From positions 1-64,000 of the forward strand of contig VRUL01000005.1 in NCBI GenBank assembly GCA_019456145.1: a stretch of 64,000 bases of DNA, read 5' to 3'. The position numbers were made by a program, and so were the translations under genes. This DNA is from Planctomycetota bacterium (GTDB lineage: Bacteria > Planctomycetota > Phycisphaerae > Sedimentisphaerales > Anaerobacaceae). This document shows, one piece after another, positions 25,650-35,476 of this stretch; position 1 is the first letter of the stretch; each line of letters starts with the position of its first letter. A model generated the notes under the pieces. That model was not told the DNA's origin and ran no database searches. It saw only the letters and a program-made list of their open reading frames with translations.

Positions 25650-27083
25650 TTAACCAACCATTAGAGGCTCAGGTAAGGACAGCGCGGAGATTTCGTCTTG
25701 GTCTTTTGCGGCAGAGGAACCACTTTTAATATTATATTGTTTTACCTTGGCATAAAGAGTAGCTCTGCTTATCCCAAGCATCTCAGCGGCCCTTGTTTTT
25801 TGCCAGAATGTTTCCTGCAAAGCCCTGGCAATCAGTTCTCGCTCAGCTTTTGCTAATGAAAAATCCTTTATTTTATCGGCCCTTGCATTGTCAGCGAACT
25901 GGTCGGATTCTCCAGGATCAATCACAATGCTACTTAAACCGATTTTGTCTGTTGTTTCCAACAAGATAGCCCTTTCAATGACATTATGCAGCTCACGTAT
26001 ATTACCGGGCCAGTCGTGTTTAAGTAAGGCTTCAATGGCTAATTTAGTTATCGAGGTTATTTTATTTGTCTTTCCGGGGCATACTGTTGAGGTTTTAAGG
26101 AAGTATTGGATCAAAAGAGGTATGTCTTTTTTTCGCTCAGGTGCTCTAAGAGGAGTGATAGTAATGGGGAAAATGTTCAGACGATAATAAAGGTCCATTC
26201 TAAAGCGATTAGCCTGGACTTCATTTTTGAGATTACGATTGCTTGAGACTATGATTGTCGCTTTGCAGCTAATTTCTTTTGTACCGCCGACCTTTCGGAA
26301 TGTTTTTTCCTGAAGTACTCGCAGCAACTTTGCCTGTAGATCGATCGGCATCTCGCTTATTTCATCAAGAAAAATAGTGCCGGCTCCGGCTAACTCCAGG
26401 AGCCCTGTTTTTTCACGATCGGCACTGGTAAAAGAGCCTTTTACGTGACCAAAAAGCTCACTTTCCAGCAGATTTGCAGTTAAAGCAGCGCAATTTACTG
26501 CTACAAAGAGTTCTTTTGGGTTTTTTAGAGTATGTATTGCCTTAGCTGCTACTTCTTTACCTGTGCCAGTTTCCCCAACTATCAAAATCGGACTGCATTG
26601 ACTGGCAGCGACAAGTTTAATCATTTTGAGAGTATGAAGCGCTGCTTGGCTTCGGCCGACCATAGAAACCGATTCTGTAAAGTCATCGGCAAAAAAAGTA
26701 TCAGTGTCTTCTTGCTGGGTGCCGAATGTGAGTTTATTTTGAATTTGGTTTACAATTCCCTGTAGCAGATGATAGTCTTGCTTTCCATGCAAATAATAAT
26801 GGGCTCCCATGCTTATAAACTGGTCAGGAGGGTATATGTTGTTTTGGTCCTCTCCAATTACCACAATATAGGTGTTTGAATTTTTATCAGAGGTATTAAG
26901 GAATTCTCTGATACAGTCTGGGCTGAACCGATGGTCAAAAAGAATTAACTCTGGATTGATTCTCTCGGTAATATCCGAAGCTTCGGATATTGTCTCTGCG
27001 ACAAACAGTTCACGTCCTACCTGCCGAGCTAATTGATGAATATCCTCTTTCCGACTTAGTACAACAACCCTATGTAAAATCAT
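25650..27083 (-). CDS. Sigma-54 activator with atypical receiver and variant loop (FleQ/FlrA-like)
   Basis: The 477-residue protein has an N-terminal receiver-like domain (about 1-125), an AAA+ domain (about 150-380) with Walker A GETGTGKE and Walker B IFLDEIS, and a Fis-type HTH near the C-terminus (KTRAAEMLGISRATLYAKVK). The receiver lacks the acidic pair (VVLSRKED at the N-terminus), so normal phosphorylation is unlikely, although D50 remains. The sigma-54-contact loop reads GSFTSA (216-221) rather than GAFTGA. The gene is alone on its transcript, which fits a master regulator placed between the flagellar units. Confidence 0.88.
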   Translation of the reverse strand: MILHRVVVLSRKEDIHQLARQVGRELFVAETISEASDITERINPELILFDHRFSPDCIREFLNTSDKNSNTYIVVIGEDQNNIYPPDQFISMGAHYYLHGKQDYHLLQGIVNQIQNKLTFGTQQEDTDTFFADDFTESVSMVGRSQAALHTLKMIKLVAASQCSPILIVGETGTGKEVAAKAIHTLKNPKELFVAVNCAALTANLLESELFGHVKGSFTSADREKTGLLELAGAGTIFLDEISEMPIDLQAKLLRVLQEKTFRKVGGTKEISCKATIIVSSNRNLKNEVQANRFRMDLYYRLNIFPITITPLRAPERKKDIPLLIQYFLKTSTVCPGKTNKITSITKLAIEALLKHDWPGNIRELHNVIERAILLETTDKIGLSSIVIDPGESDQFADNARADKIKDFSLAKAERELIARALQETFWQKTRAAEMLGISRATLYAKVKQYNIKSGSSAAKDQDEISALSLPEPLMVG

Positions 27084-27951
27084 CCTTGATCCGAGTCTAA
27101 CAAGTTTTCTATGTATTTGTAATTAGTTTATCGGACTGGTTATAGTCATAGCTTTACCAGTGAATTCCTGGTTATGATATTCGAAAAACTTGGGTTTAAC
27201 GCCGTATGGAATTAATTAGAGCAACACCAATATTTATGGGACCATTTAATACTTATGGGACTATCCAGGATGTTACTAAATCATAAGTTTCATAAAAATT
27301 TATTATCCGCGGTTGCTTTATGTTGACATTATTAGGATGTTTTAGGACTCTGTTGAAAACTTCATTGTCGTCACCCTGGATGCAAGCGAAGAGTCACTGT
27401 GCAATTATCGAGCCATCGCTGTTGCCTGAGACTATGCCATAGTATACACATAAACGCCATACATCCTTTGAGGATATGTGGTCTGTCTTGCGTAAAATTT
27501 TGTGGTAACATCAAATTTCACCCAACTTGAGGTTTTAGCCGTAAGTCAAGAAATTAATTGAAGCGGTTTCCTACTGAGTTCTTCGCCGCATAACAAAGGG
27601 CTAAACTACATATTTTCATAAGACGTTTTGTAATGTTGCTGTGCGATGTTATTGTAAGAAACTGCTCGATCACTCAGCAGGCGAGAGTTTTCAGGGATAA
27701 CACCAACTCGGCAGAATTTTTCGTGATATAGGAAAAATTATCCGTTGAGACAGTGTTTAATAAAGCCAAAATAAGGATTCATCGAAATTATAACTTTTCT
27801 TAATCTGTGTTGTAACAGGAGGTTATCTATCACACGGACAGCGATTATTCCCAATATGGCACAGCAATTGCTATTTTTTGGGTTGTCTGCTTCGGGCAGT
27901 ATTTTGAGCAGTATTATTTGATGTTAGACTTTTTGAAAAGGTAAAAGATAT
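27084..27951. other. Intergenic region with divergent regulatory sequence
   Basis: These 868 bases separate the sigma-54 activator from flgD and contain no supported gene. Features seen are a short direct repeat (TTATGGGAC near 27236 and 27254) and the sigma-54 promoter at 27857. The remainder is AT-rich and unexplained; its length leaves room for activator-binding sites or a gene remnant. Confidence 0.5.
27857..27872 (+). promoter_or_regulatory. Sigma-54 promoter of the flgD hook/rod unit
   Basis: TGGCAC-AGCAA-TTGCT matches the -24/-12 consensus at every conserved position. A start near 27883 gives a 69-base leader to the flgD ATG at 27952. The genes from flgD to fliD follow on the same strand, most with short gaps. 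Confidence 0.88.
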
Positions 27952-28353
27952 ATGAGTACATCGTCAATAACATCATCAAGTAAGATTCAAATGGATTATA
28001 TGAAACTTCTGGTAACGCAACTGCAAAACCAAAATCCACTTGAACCATTGGATAATAATGATATGGCTTCACAATTAGCACAGTTTTCTCAATTGGCGCA
28101 ATTAGAAACAATGAACTCAAGTTTTGCAAAGGTGCTTGAGAACGCTAAGCTGAACTATGCGACTTCATTAAAGAGCTATGCGACTTCATTAATAGGTAAA
28201 AAGGTTTCATTCGTCGGAGAAACTGAATCAGGTTTTAAAGAAATCATAAATGCTATAGTTGAGAAGATCTATCACGACGTCGATGGAAGTATTGTTTTGT
28301 CTGCAGGCAACTATACGCTTGGCTTAGAGAACGTAATATCAGTTAAGAATTAA
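27952..28353 (+). CDS. flgD: Hook assembly scaffold protein FlgD (short form)
   Basis: The 133-residue protein has the FlgD signature near the N-terminus (YMKLLVTQLQNQNPLEPLDN, DMASQLAQFSQLAQLE). The C-terminal part (about 75-133, IGKKVSFVGETE) is a small beta domain. It is much shorter than the 220-residue enterobacterial protein and lacks the Ig-like domain. FlgD caps the growing hook. A purine-rich AAAAGG site precedes the ATG. Confidence 0.92.
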   Translation: MSTSSITSSSKIQMDYMKLLVTQLQNQNPLEPLDNNDMASQLAQFSQLAQLETMNSSFAKVLENAKLNYATSLKSYATSLIGKKVSFVGETESGFKEIINAIVEKIYHDVDGSIVLSAGNYTLGLENVISVKN

Positions 28354-28390
28354 TGCCGGATTTGGGTCTTGTATAAATACGAGGTTCGTT

Positions 28391-28813
28391 GTGAAAACAA
28401 TGTTAGGAATATTCGAAAAAAAAACCAAACAAAATGTAGATGAATTTCTTAGAGATGAAATATCACAGGTATACCTTGACCCGAATTACATAGTAGAAAT
28501 ATTGAGCAGCATATTTGCCAAAAACATAAACGCAATCTCAGGTCATATTCATTTCCATTTTCAAGATAAATCAGATCATGCCATATTTTTCTTTTCGGAA
28601 GGGAAGTTGAGAAAGATAGCTGCCAAATCACCCGAATGCAAAAAAGGTCAATATGTGCACTGGAGGGATTCTGAATTCTGTGACTATGAGCATGAAGATG
28701 TTCTTCAAAGATTTCATGACAAAATAGAATGTATTGAAATTTATATGGATGGACTTAGAAAGAAGTGGTCGTCTTATCCTAAGTTCATGAAATGGTTAGT
28801 TGAAAACGAATAG
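28391..28813 (+). CDS. Unknown protein between flgD and flgE
   Basis: The 140-residue product looks like a compact alpha/beta protein without membrane segment (DEFLRDEISQVYLDPNYIV; GHIHFHFQDKSDHAIFFF; FMKWLVENE at the C-terminus). The GTG start has GAGG six bases upstream; an in-frame ATG lies nine bases further on. In many bacteria the gene in this slot is a TIGR02530-type or FliK-like protein; this one matches neither by eye. A flagellar role is inferred from position only. Confidence 0.55.
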   Translation: MKTMLGIFEKKTKQNVDEFLRDEISQVYLDPNYIVEILSSIFAKNINAISGHIHFHFQDKSDHAIFFFSEGKLRKIAAKSPECKKGQYVHWRDSEFCDYEHEDVLQRFHDKIECIEIYMDGLRKKWSSYPKFMKWLVENE

Positions 28814-28828
28814 TATGGAGAAATAAAA

Positions 28829-30853
28829 ATGAGTTTTGCATTATCAGCTGGAGTTACCGGGCTGGAAGCCCACCAAAAGATGCTTGATGTAGCGGGCAAT
28901 AACCTTGCCAATGTCAATACCACCGCTTTTAAGTCCAGCAGAGTAACCTTCTCGGAACTGCTGAGCGAGACGATAAAAAAGGCATCGTCGCCAACAAGTA
29001 CCGTCGGCGGTACTAATCCCCAGCAAATGGGCAGCGGTGTTGGAATAGCCGGTATATCACCAAACATGACACAGGGCAATATCGTGAACACCGGCAATCC
29101 TCTGGACATGGCGTTGGAAGGAGAAGGTTATTTTGTATTGAATGACGGTGAACAGGACCTTTACACTCGCGCAGGTGCGTTCGGAGTTGATGCAGACTCG
29201 AATTTGGTTGACCCTGCCACGGGCTATCGCGTCCAGCGTTACGGCACGTTGGGTGTAAGTGACGGCTTCCAGACTGCCGGTGTCAGCGACCTTCACGTAC
29301 CTTACGATGTGCCGATAGACCCAAAGATTACGTCACAAATAGTAGTATCCGGTAACCTAAGTGCTGATGCAACACTGGAGACAACACAAACACAACTGAT
29401 GACTTCAAATATCACTTATACCGCAAGCAGCACTGCGGCTGTCGGAGCCACATTAATCAAAGACCTCGACCAATATACCGGAACGCTGAGTTCGGGAGTG
29501 ATTACCTTCTCCGGTTATAAACCTGATGGTACCGCCTTAGGCGCCAGTCCGACAACCGATCTGACTATGCCTGTTACTGCGACCACTACACTGAACGACG
29601 TCCTGACCTGGCTGAATACTACTGAAGGGACCGCTGCAGTTAGCGAAGTGCAAACAGTAACACTCGCCACGGGCCCGGACAATGATCCTGATAGTGGTAC
29701 ATTCACCCTTACCTACGGTGGCGAAACGACCGCCGCAATTGCCTGGGATGCTACGGCCGCACAGATTCAAACTGCTCTTGAAACATTGTCAACTGTTAGT
29801 TCCGGTGACATAACTGTCTCGGCAGCTATCGACAATGGTGTGACTTTTACATTTGTTGATACTTTAGGTGATCCTAGTATAATTTCAATGGATTCTTCCC
29901 TTTTGAAGGATGGTGGTGTAGCAATAACTAATTCTTTTGCAGAAACGACAAAAGGATTTAAGCTGCAGGGTGTTCTTGGCGGCAACGCGACAGCGTCTCT
30001 AGTCAATGGCCAAATACGAATAACCGATGCAACCAGCGGCTACAGCAAATCGGATTTGACTATGGCATGGAGCGGCGACGGCACGCTTACAGTGCCAGCG
30101 TATTTCGAGATGTTAACTGTCGGCGGCAACGAAGTCAAGAGCGTTAATATTATGACTTACGATTCTTTAGGAGGTAAACACGTTTTATCAGGTGCATTTG
30201 TCCGGACAAGTGCCGCCAATACCTGGGATATGGTACTGACCACAATCAGCGGCAATATCAACCAGGTAACCATGCTAAATCGGCGTATCGAAGATATAAC
30301 CTTTGACGCTACGAGCGGTTATTACACCGGTTTAGGTGGCAGCGACACAGCCGAGTTTGTAATAAGCTATACAAATGACCCCTCGAATCCACAAACCATC
30401 GCTTTAGACTTGGGCACCGCAGGCGATTTGGACGGCTTGACACAATTTGCAGGAAACTCCACGGCGGTAGCAAAAGAGCAGGATGGCTACGAAGCGGGCA
30501 GCCTTTCCACTGTATCGGTCAATAATGAAGGCAAAGTCATTGGTGTTTTCTCCAACGGTATCAAGAAGGACATTGGAGCCATAAAAATATCATTATTCCA
30601 GAATACATCAGGTCTGGAAGGTATCGGCGGCGGGTACTTTACTTCTTCGGCCAACTCAGGAGCGCCGGCAGAAACACAGGCGATGACCGGAGGTGCCGGC
30701 TCCATTCATGGCGGGGCATTGGAAAAATCCAACGCTGACGTGGCAAGCGAGTTCGTTAATATGATTCAAGCCCAGAATGGTTTCCAGGCCAATGCAAGGA
30801 CCATCAGGGTTGCCAATGAGATACTGCGAGAATTGACCAGTCTCATCAGATAG
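28829..30853 (+). CDS. flgE: Flagellar hook protein FlgE (enlarged)
   Basis: The 674-residue protein has the rod/hook/filament N-terminal motif (SGVTGLEAHQKMLDVAGNNLANVNT), a hook domain, and the C-terminal FlgE/FlgG signature (SEFVNMIQAQNGFQANARTI). It is about 270 residues larger than the E. coli hook protein. Part of the extra length is a beta-rich insert at residues 273-376 (SEVQTV to TTKG) that recurs in FliD. Confidence 0.95.
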   Translation: MSFALSAGVTGLEAHQKMLDVAGNNLANVNTTAFKSSRVTFSELLSETIKKASSPTSTVGGTNPQQMGSGVGIAGISPNMTQGNIVNTGNPLDMALEGEGYFVLNDGEQDLYTRAGAFGVDADSNLVDPATGYRVQRYGTLGVSDGFQTAGVSDLHVPYDVPIDPKITSQIVVSGNLSADATLETTQTQLMTSNITYTASSTAAVGATLIKDLDQYTGTLSSGVITFSGYKPDGTALGASPTTDLTMPVTATTTLNDVLTWLNTTEGTAAVSEVQTVTLATGPDNDPDSGTFTLTYGGETTAAIAWDATAAQIQTALETLSTVSSGDITVSAAIDNGVTFTFVDTLGDPSIISMDSSLLKDGGVAITNSFAETTKGFKLQGVLGGNATASLVNGQIRITDATSGYSKSDLTMAWSGDGTLTVPAYFEMLTVGGNEVKSVNIMTYDSLGGKHVLSGAFVRTSAANTWDMVLTTISGNINQVTMLNRRIEDITFDATSGYYTGLGGSDTAEFVISYTNDPSNPQTIALDLGTAGDLDGLTQFAGNSTAVAKEQDGYEAGSLSTVSVNNEGKVIGVFSNGIKKDIGAIKISLFQNTSGLEGIGGGYFTSSANSGAPAETQAMTGGAGSIHGGALEKSNADVASEFVNMIQAQNGFQANARTIRVANEILRELTSLIR

Positions 30854-30871
30854 TAAGTATGGAACATTAAG

Positions 30872-32167
30872 ATGACAACAACGCCTGTAATTACAGGATA
30901 TTTAAATGGCATATTTCCGGCACTGACACCAGTTGAAATCTGGAAGGCTGCAGGGGAATACAACAGCAGTTTTATGACCCAACGTTGGTTTATTCTAATC
31001 GGAATAATTTTCATAATTACATTAACGGTCCTGCTTTTATTGGTCAGCTTCAATCGATCCAGGCAGGAACGAAACTCGAGCGACCAGTTGTTTATCGAGT
31101 TTGCCGAGAAAAGAGGCTTGACCGTTCGTGAGCGTCAAATTCTCATTGGGATTGCATATAAGGCAGGACTGCGGCGAAGCGAATCCATTTTCACTATGGT
31201 CACCGGTTTTGACCGAGGCGTAGCCAAAATGATAGAGGAAAGCCTCACAGATTTGCAGGCAACTGAAGAAAGCAAACAATTGAAAACAGAGTTGTCTTTT
31301 TTGCGTGAAAAACTTGGTTTCAAAAAACGACAGTTCATGTCGGCAGGTTCGTCGGCCAAGTTGGCGAAATTTAGCAGCAGGCAGATACCGGTAGGCAAAA
31401 AAGTTCATATAACCCGCCGACAGACGCCGGATTCAGGTGAAATTGAGTCAACAGTTGTAAAAAACACTGATAACGAACTGTCGTTTCAATTAACAGAGAC
31501 GGTGAAAATTACTTTCGGGGAGTTTTGGTGCGTGCGTTATTATTTTGGTTCATCAGTTTGGGAATTTGATGCTTCTGTAGTCAGTTACGATGGTAACATA
31601 TTGGTTTTGAATCATAATGATAATGTGAGATTTATTAATCGTCGGCGTTTTTTACGTGTCCAGGTAAAAATGCCGGCCTTTATCGCGTGTTTCCCATTTG
31701 AGAAGTCGTCTATTGAAAACAGCCATATCAGCAAGAATGAGTTTGGGGTGGATCATGATTTGGTGGAGACCTCAGCTGCGACCTGGGGGCCGCCGGAGTT
31801 TGTCCCAGCGGTTGTTACTGAATTAGCCGGCCCTGGTTTGCGTATAGAATCGGAACTGGAGGTAAAAACAGGCGAGAGAATTCTGGTGGTTTTCAGTTTA
31901 GAGCAAGAGCAGGATTCAGTCCCGGCGAACCGGGGTAAAGATCCAACGGTACTCAAAATAGTGGAAGATATTGGTAAGGTTAGACACACTAAATCAATTC
32001 ATAATGGTATGTCAATAGCGGTTGAATTAACAGGCTTAAGCGACTCAGATACCAATGAACTAATCCGTGCTACCAATGCTGCTTTGCTGAGCGTTAGTGA
32101 TAGAAAAAAGAATGTGCCGACTTCGGGAGGCACTTCGGAACTCGTTTCAGAATATATGGGTGTTTAA
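30872..32167 (+). CDS. Membrane-anchored PilZ-domain protein in the hook/rod operon
   Basis: The 431-residue protein has a membrane helix (about 37-61, FILIGIIFIITLTVLLLLVS), a helical cytoplasmic middle, a YcgR-N-like beta region (about 165-250) and a PilZ domain. The c-di-GMP-binding RxxxR motif is R258-R262 (RRFLR), and a degenerate second motif reads TELAGPGLRI instead of D/NxSxxG. YcgR-type proteins brake the flagellar motor when c-di-GMP is high. Here the anchored form, between flgE and flgF, suggests a membrane-located switch; the weak second motif makes binding uncertain. Confidence 0.78.
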   Translation: MTTTPVITGYLNGIFPALTPVEIWKAAGEYNSSFMTQRWFILIGIIFIITLTVLLLLVSFNRSRQERNSSDQLFIEFAEKRGLTVRERQILIGIAYKAGLRRSESIFTMVTGFDRGVAKMIEESLTDLQATEESKQLKTELSFLREKLGFKKRQFMSAGSSAKLAKFSSRQIPVGKKVHITRRQTPDSGEIESTVVKNTDNELSFQLTETVKITFGEFWCVRYYFGSSVWEFDASVVSYDGNILVLNHNDNVRFINRRRFLRVQVKMPAFIACFPFEKSSIENSHISKNEFGVDHDLVETSAATWGPPEFVPAVVTELAGPGLRIESELEVKTGERILVVFSLEQEQDSVPANRGKDPTVLKIVEDIGKVRHTKSIHNGMSIAVELTGLSDSDTNELIRATNAALLSVSDRKKNVPTSGGTSELVSEYMGV

Positions 32168-32177
32168 GGAGCCTAAG

Positions 32178-32909
32178 ATGTCTGAGGTTGTTGCCCAAAT
32201 TAGTTCGGCAATCGATGGATTAACGCGGGAATTTAATATTATTGCTCACAATCTGGCTAATGTCAGTACTGTCGGATATAAACGCAGAAGCAACGCATTT
32301 TCAAAATCCCTTGTAGCTCAAGGAGCGGTGAGCAAAGCAGAAACCGGCGGGACAGTAGACTTGTATTCAACTTTTGATATGTCACAGGGCAGTCTGACCG
32401 AGACTGGCAGGCCGCTGGATTTTGCTTTACTTGGTGAAGGTTTCTTTGTGATAGAGACCCCCGAGGGGCCGCTTTACACCCGCAATGGAATGTTCCGCCT
32501 GGAGCAAAATGGACAAATAGTGGATACAGCGGGAAGGATTGTAGCAGGCGAATCCGGTCCAATTACGATACCTGCTAATGCAGGACTTTCGCAAATAAGC
32601 ATTTCAAGTGATGGCAGCATTAGCGCGGCAGGTGTACCAGTAGGCAAATTCAGGCTTGTAGATTTCAAAGACAATGCAAGTGAACTTGTTGCATCCGGCC
32701 TCAATTGTTTCTATGCGTCAAGCGGTACGGCGCCAGAGCCGGCAGAGAATTTAATTGTGAAACAGGGCTTTCAGGAAAACTCCAATGTTCAAATGGTAGA
32801 AGAGTTAGTGGATATGATAATGGTAAGCAGACTCTATGAGGCAAATATGAAATTCTTGGCAGTCGGTAAAGATAATTCGAAGAGCCTTATGAGTGTGGCT
32901 ATGGGCTAA
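32178..32909 (+). CDS. flgF: Flagellar proximal/distal rod protein FlgF
   Basis: The 243-residue protein has the rod N-terminal motif (IIAHNLANVSTVGYKR) and a C-terminal signature (QMVEELVDMIMVSRLYEANM). The ATG at 32178 is preceded by AAGGAGCC; an upstream in-frame extension starting in the PilZ gene is unlikely. It is followed directly by flgG, the usual pair. Confidence 0.9.
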   Translation: MSEVVAQISSAIDGLTREFNIIAHNLANVSTVGYKRRSNAFSKSLVAQGAVSKAETGGTVDLYSTFDMSQGSLTETGRPLDFALLGEGFFVIETPEGPLYTRNGMFRLEQNGQIVDTAGRIVAGESGPITIPANAGLSQISISSDGSISAAGVPVGKFRLVDFKDNASELVASGLNCFYASSGTAPEPAENLIVKQGFQENSNVQMVEELVDMIMVSRLYEANMKFLAVGKDNSKSLMSVAMG

Positions 32910-32978
32910 AAAACTGATCAATGATTATTGATTGTTGGATTTGCATTCTGCAAACTAAAAGTAAAGGAGAGCAAAATT

Positions 32979-33767
32979 ATGCTAAGAGCTTTTTCCACTG
33001 CGGCAACGGGTATGAGCGCCCAGCAGATGATGGTGGACGTAACGGCCAACAACCTTGCCAACATCAACACCACAGGCTTTAAGCGAAGTCAGATTGGTTT
33101 TCAAGATTTACTATATGTCAAGATGAGAGAGTTTGGCACAGAAGTATCGTCGGGTGTGAAGTCTCCCGGGGGTTTGGAAGTAGGAAGTGGTGTTCGTGCG
33201 GCATCTACAATAAAGGTTTTCACCGGTGGAGAGCTTATAAATACCGGCAGGTCTCTTGATATAGCTATTAATGGAGATGGTTTTCTTCAGGTAACTATGC
33301 CGGACGGCAATATAAAGTATACCCGCGATGGCTCGCTGCAAATAAACGCTAATGGCCAATTAGTTACGCAGAGCGGTTTCACCACAGTGCCTGCCATTAG
33401 TATTTCATCGGACGCGGTGTCCGTCGATATTGAAAAGGACGGTGGTGTCAATGTTACAGATTCTTCGGGTTCCCAATCAGTTGTGGGCACTATTCAACTG
33501 GCCCGATTTCCCAATCCATCGGGTCTTTCGAGTGAAGGAGATAATCTTTTGGCCCAGACCGAAGCAAGCGGTACCCCGACGACCGGTACCGCCGGGGAAA
33601 GTGGTTTTGGGAGCATTCAGGCCACATTCCTTGAGAAATCAAACGTCCAGATGGTAACCGAACTTGTTAACCTTATTACCGCCCAACGAGCATACGAAGT
33701 CAGCTCCCGCACAATTAAGGCAGGGGACGAGATGCTCCGAAACGCAATACAAATAGCAAGCTTCTAA
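32979..33767 (+). CDS. flgG: Flagellar distal rod protein FlgG
   Basis: The 262-residue protein is the exact family length. The start MLRAFSTAATGMSAQQMMVD with NNLANINTTGFKR and the end VTELVNLITAQRAYEVSSR are textbook FlgG. AAAGGAG lies 10 bases before the ATG; an upstream in-frame start would add a non-homologous 17 residues. Confidence 0.97.
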   Translation: MLRAFSTAATGMSAQQMMVDVTANNLANINTTGFKRSQIGFQDLLYVKMREFGTEVSSGVKSPGGLEVGSGVRAASTIKVFTGGELINTGRSLDIAINGDGFLQVTMPDGNIKYTRDGSLQINANGQLVTQSGFTTVPAISISSDAVSVDIEKDGGVNVTDSSGSQSVVGTIQLARFPNPSGLSSEGDNLLAQTEASGTPTTGTAGESGFGSIQATFLEKSNVQMVTELVNLITAQRAYEVSSRTIKAGDEMLRNAIQIASF

Positions 33768-33780
33768 ACAAGAGATCATC

Positions 33781-34803
33781 ATGAAAAACAGGACAATTAG
33801 TATTATCTTAGCAACTTTTCTACTGTTATCAGCCGACAGCAAGGCCGATACTGAACAAAAGGACACTGCTTTACAGATTTATCTGCCAAGAGAGATTACA
33901 ATCCAAGGCAATGTTCCGATTCTTGGACAAGTGGCCATAATACGGGGTAATGAATCCCTCGCGGCCAAGGCGGGTAAAGTTACCTTAGGGCGTATTTCAG
34001 CACCAGGTCAAAATATTATTGTTGACAGATTGATAGTGCTTAGCAGATTAGCTTGCAGTGGAATTCCTGTATCTGAAGTGACATTAATCGGTGCAGAAAA
34101 AATAACGGTAAAACAGCAGCATCAAAGTATCAAAGGAAGTGAATTTGTAGAAAATGCGTTGGCTTTTTTGAAAAAGAAACCATTTAATGCTTCGATTTGT
34201 CGATGGGACCCGACACGAATACCCAAAGATTTAACTTTATCCGGGATTAGCAAAGACCTAAGATTATCTGCCTGTCTTATCAGAAGCGGCATAAGAAACC
34301 AGGTTAAGGTTCGGGTCACTGTATTTTCCAATGACAGAGAGATGGGAGTGCGTGAAGTAACCTTCCGTTTAAAATACAATTGCCGCAGAGTAGTGACAAA
34401 AGTTGACATTCCGCAGGGAGCGGTTATTACCCCTGAGAATGTAAAGATAGAAAAGACCATATCAAACTATCCCGAACCTGCCGATTGGACAGGATCCCCA
34501 TTTTCCAGCATGTCGCAAAATGGGATTCCGATTACGCCCTACGGTCTTATCACCAGGCGTCGATTACCGGCAAATATTGTGATTCGTCCGGGTATGGTAG
34601 GCCCTGTTAAACCGGAGGTTTCGATTAAACGCAATCAAGGCGTTGTTATTAGAATTGACAGACTCGGGCTTCTCATTACGGTCACCGGAAAATCTATGCA
34701 GGACGGAAGGGTTGGTGAACTCATAAAAGTTAAGAATATGGACTCGCAACGAATAATTCTGGCTAAAGTTAATGAAGATGGAACAGTAGCACCTGTTTTT
34801 TAG
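33781..34803 (+). CDS. flgA: Flagellar P-ring assembly protein FlgA
   Basis: The 340-residue protein has a signal peptide (about 1-22) and a C-terminal SAF domain (about 205-335; VTKVDIPQGAVITPENV, GLITRRRLPANIVI). The C-terminus has the FlgA strand VVIRIDRLGLLITVTGKSMQDG. FlgA is the periplasmic chaperone for the P-ring protein. It is longer than the E. coli form (219 residues) because of an extra N-terminal domain. Confidence 0.93.
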   Translation: MKNRTISIILATFLLLSADSKADTEQKDTALQIYLPREITIQGNVPILGQVAIIRGNESLAAKAGKVTLGRISAPGQNIIVDRLIVLSRLACSGIPVSEVTLIGAEKITVKQQHQSIKGSEFVENALAFLKKKPFNASICRWDPTRIPKDLTLSGISKDLRLSACLIRSGIRNQVKVRVTVFSNDREMGVREVTFRLKYNCRRVVTKVDIPQGAVITPENVKIEKTISNYPEPADWTGSPFSSMSQNGIPITPYGLITRRRLPANIVIRPGMVGPVKPEVSIKRNQGVVIRIDRLGLLITVTGKSMQDGRVGELIKVKNMDSQRIILAKVNEDGTVAPVF

Positions 34804-34815
34804 AAAGAGGAAAAA

Positions 34816-35427
34816 ATGAAAAATAGAACCGCGTTTATCTTAATTTTTTTCTTGCTCTGTTTGGGCAATTGTACACAGGCAAGCTCTATCTGGGCAAAGA
34901 GAGACAAGAATATGAGGGACGTATACTCCGATGATGTGGCCCGTAAGATAGGTGATATCCTGACTATCAAGATCACCGAGGACAGCAAGATTGATAACAA
35001 GGCAAAACGAGACCTGAAAAAGGATACCAGTCGTTCAACCACCTTTGATGGAAAACTCCACATTAATCATATTTTGCCCAAAATACCTGGTTTTACTATG
35101 GAAGCTAAATCCAGTAACGAGTTGAAAGGCAAAGCTGATTACAAAGATGAACGCAGCTTCGTTGATTCGGTTACCGTAGTTGTCGTGGATATCCTGCCGA
35201 ACAGCAACCTTGTGATTATGGGAACCCGGCAGCGTGACATTGCTGGTGACAAACAATTCATTGAAGTAAGCGGTATAGTCCGGCCAAGCGATATTGCGTT
35301 TGATAATACAATTAAGAGCGAACAGGTTGCAAACTTCAGCATTGTTACCAAGAACGCAGGTGTTGCAGAACCATACAACAGGCAGGGCTGGCTCGGCAGA
35401 ATATTTGATATCATTTGGCCATTTTAG
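34816..35427 (+). CDS. flgH: Flagellar L-ring protein FlgH
   Basis: The 203-residue protein has a signal sequence ending near LGNC, not a clean lipobox, and then the FlgH domain (KIGDILTIKITEDSKI; VDILPNSNLVIMGTRQ; VSGIVRPSDIAFDNTI). FlgH forms the outer-membrane L-ring. Its presence shows that the host has an outer membrane. Confidence 0.94.
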   Translation: MKNRTAFILIFFLLCLGNCTQASSIWAKRDKNMRDVYSDDVARKIGDILTIKITEDSKIDNKAKRDLKKDTSRSTTFDGKLHINHILPKIPGFTMEAKSSNELKGKADYKDERSFVDSVTVVVVDILPNSNLVIMGTRQRDIAGDKQFIEVSGIVRPSDIAFDNTIKSEQVANFSIVTKNAGVAEPYNRQGWLGRIFDIIWPF

Positions 35428-35476
35428 GTTTACCTGTATTAGAAGCGATACATTACTATTTTTGAGGATTCATCCT

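Noticed and set aside
25427-25657. Minus-strand open frame of 76 codons
   Set aside because: It contains the sigma-54 promoter and has no homology; it is more likely untranslated sequence.
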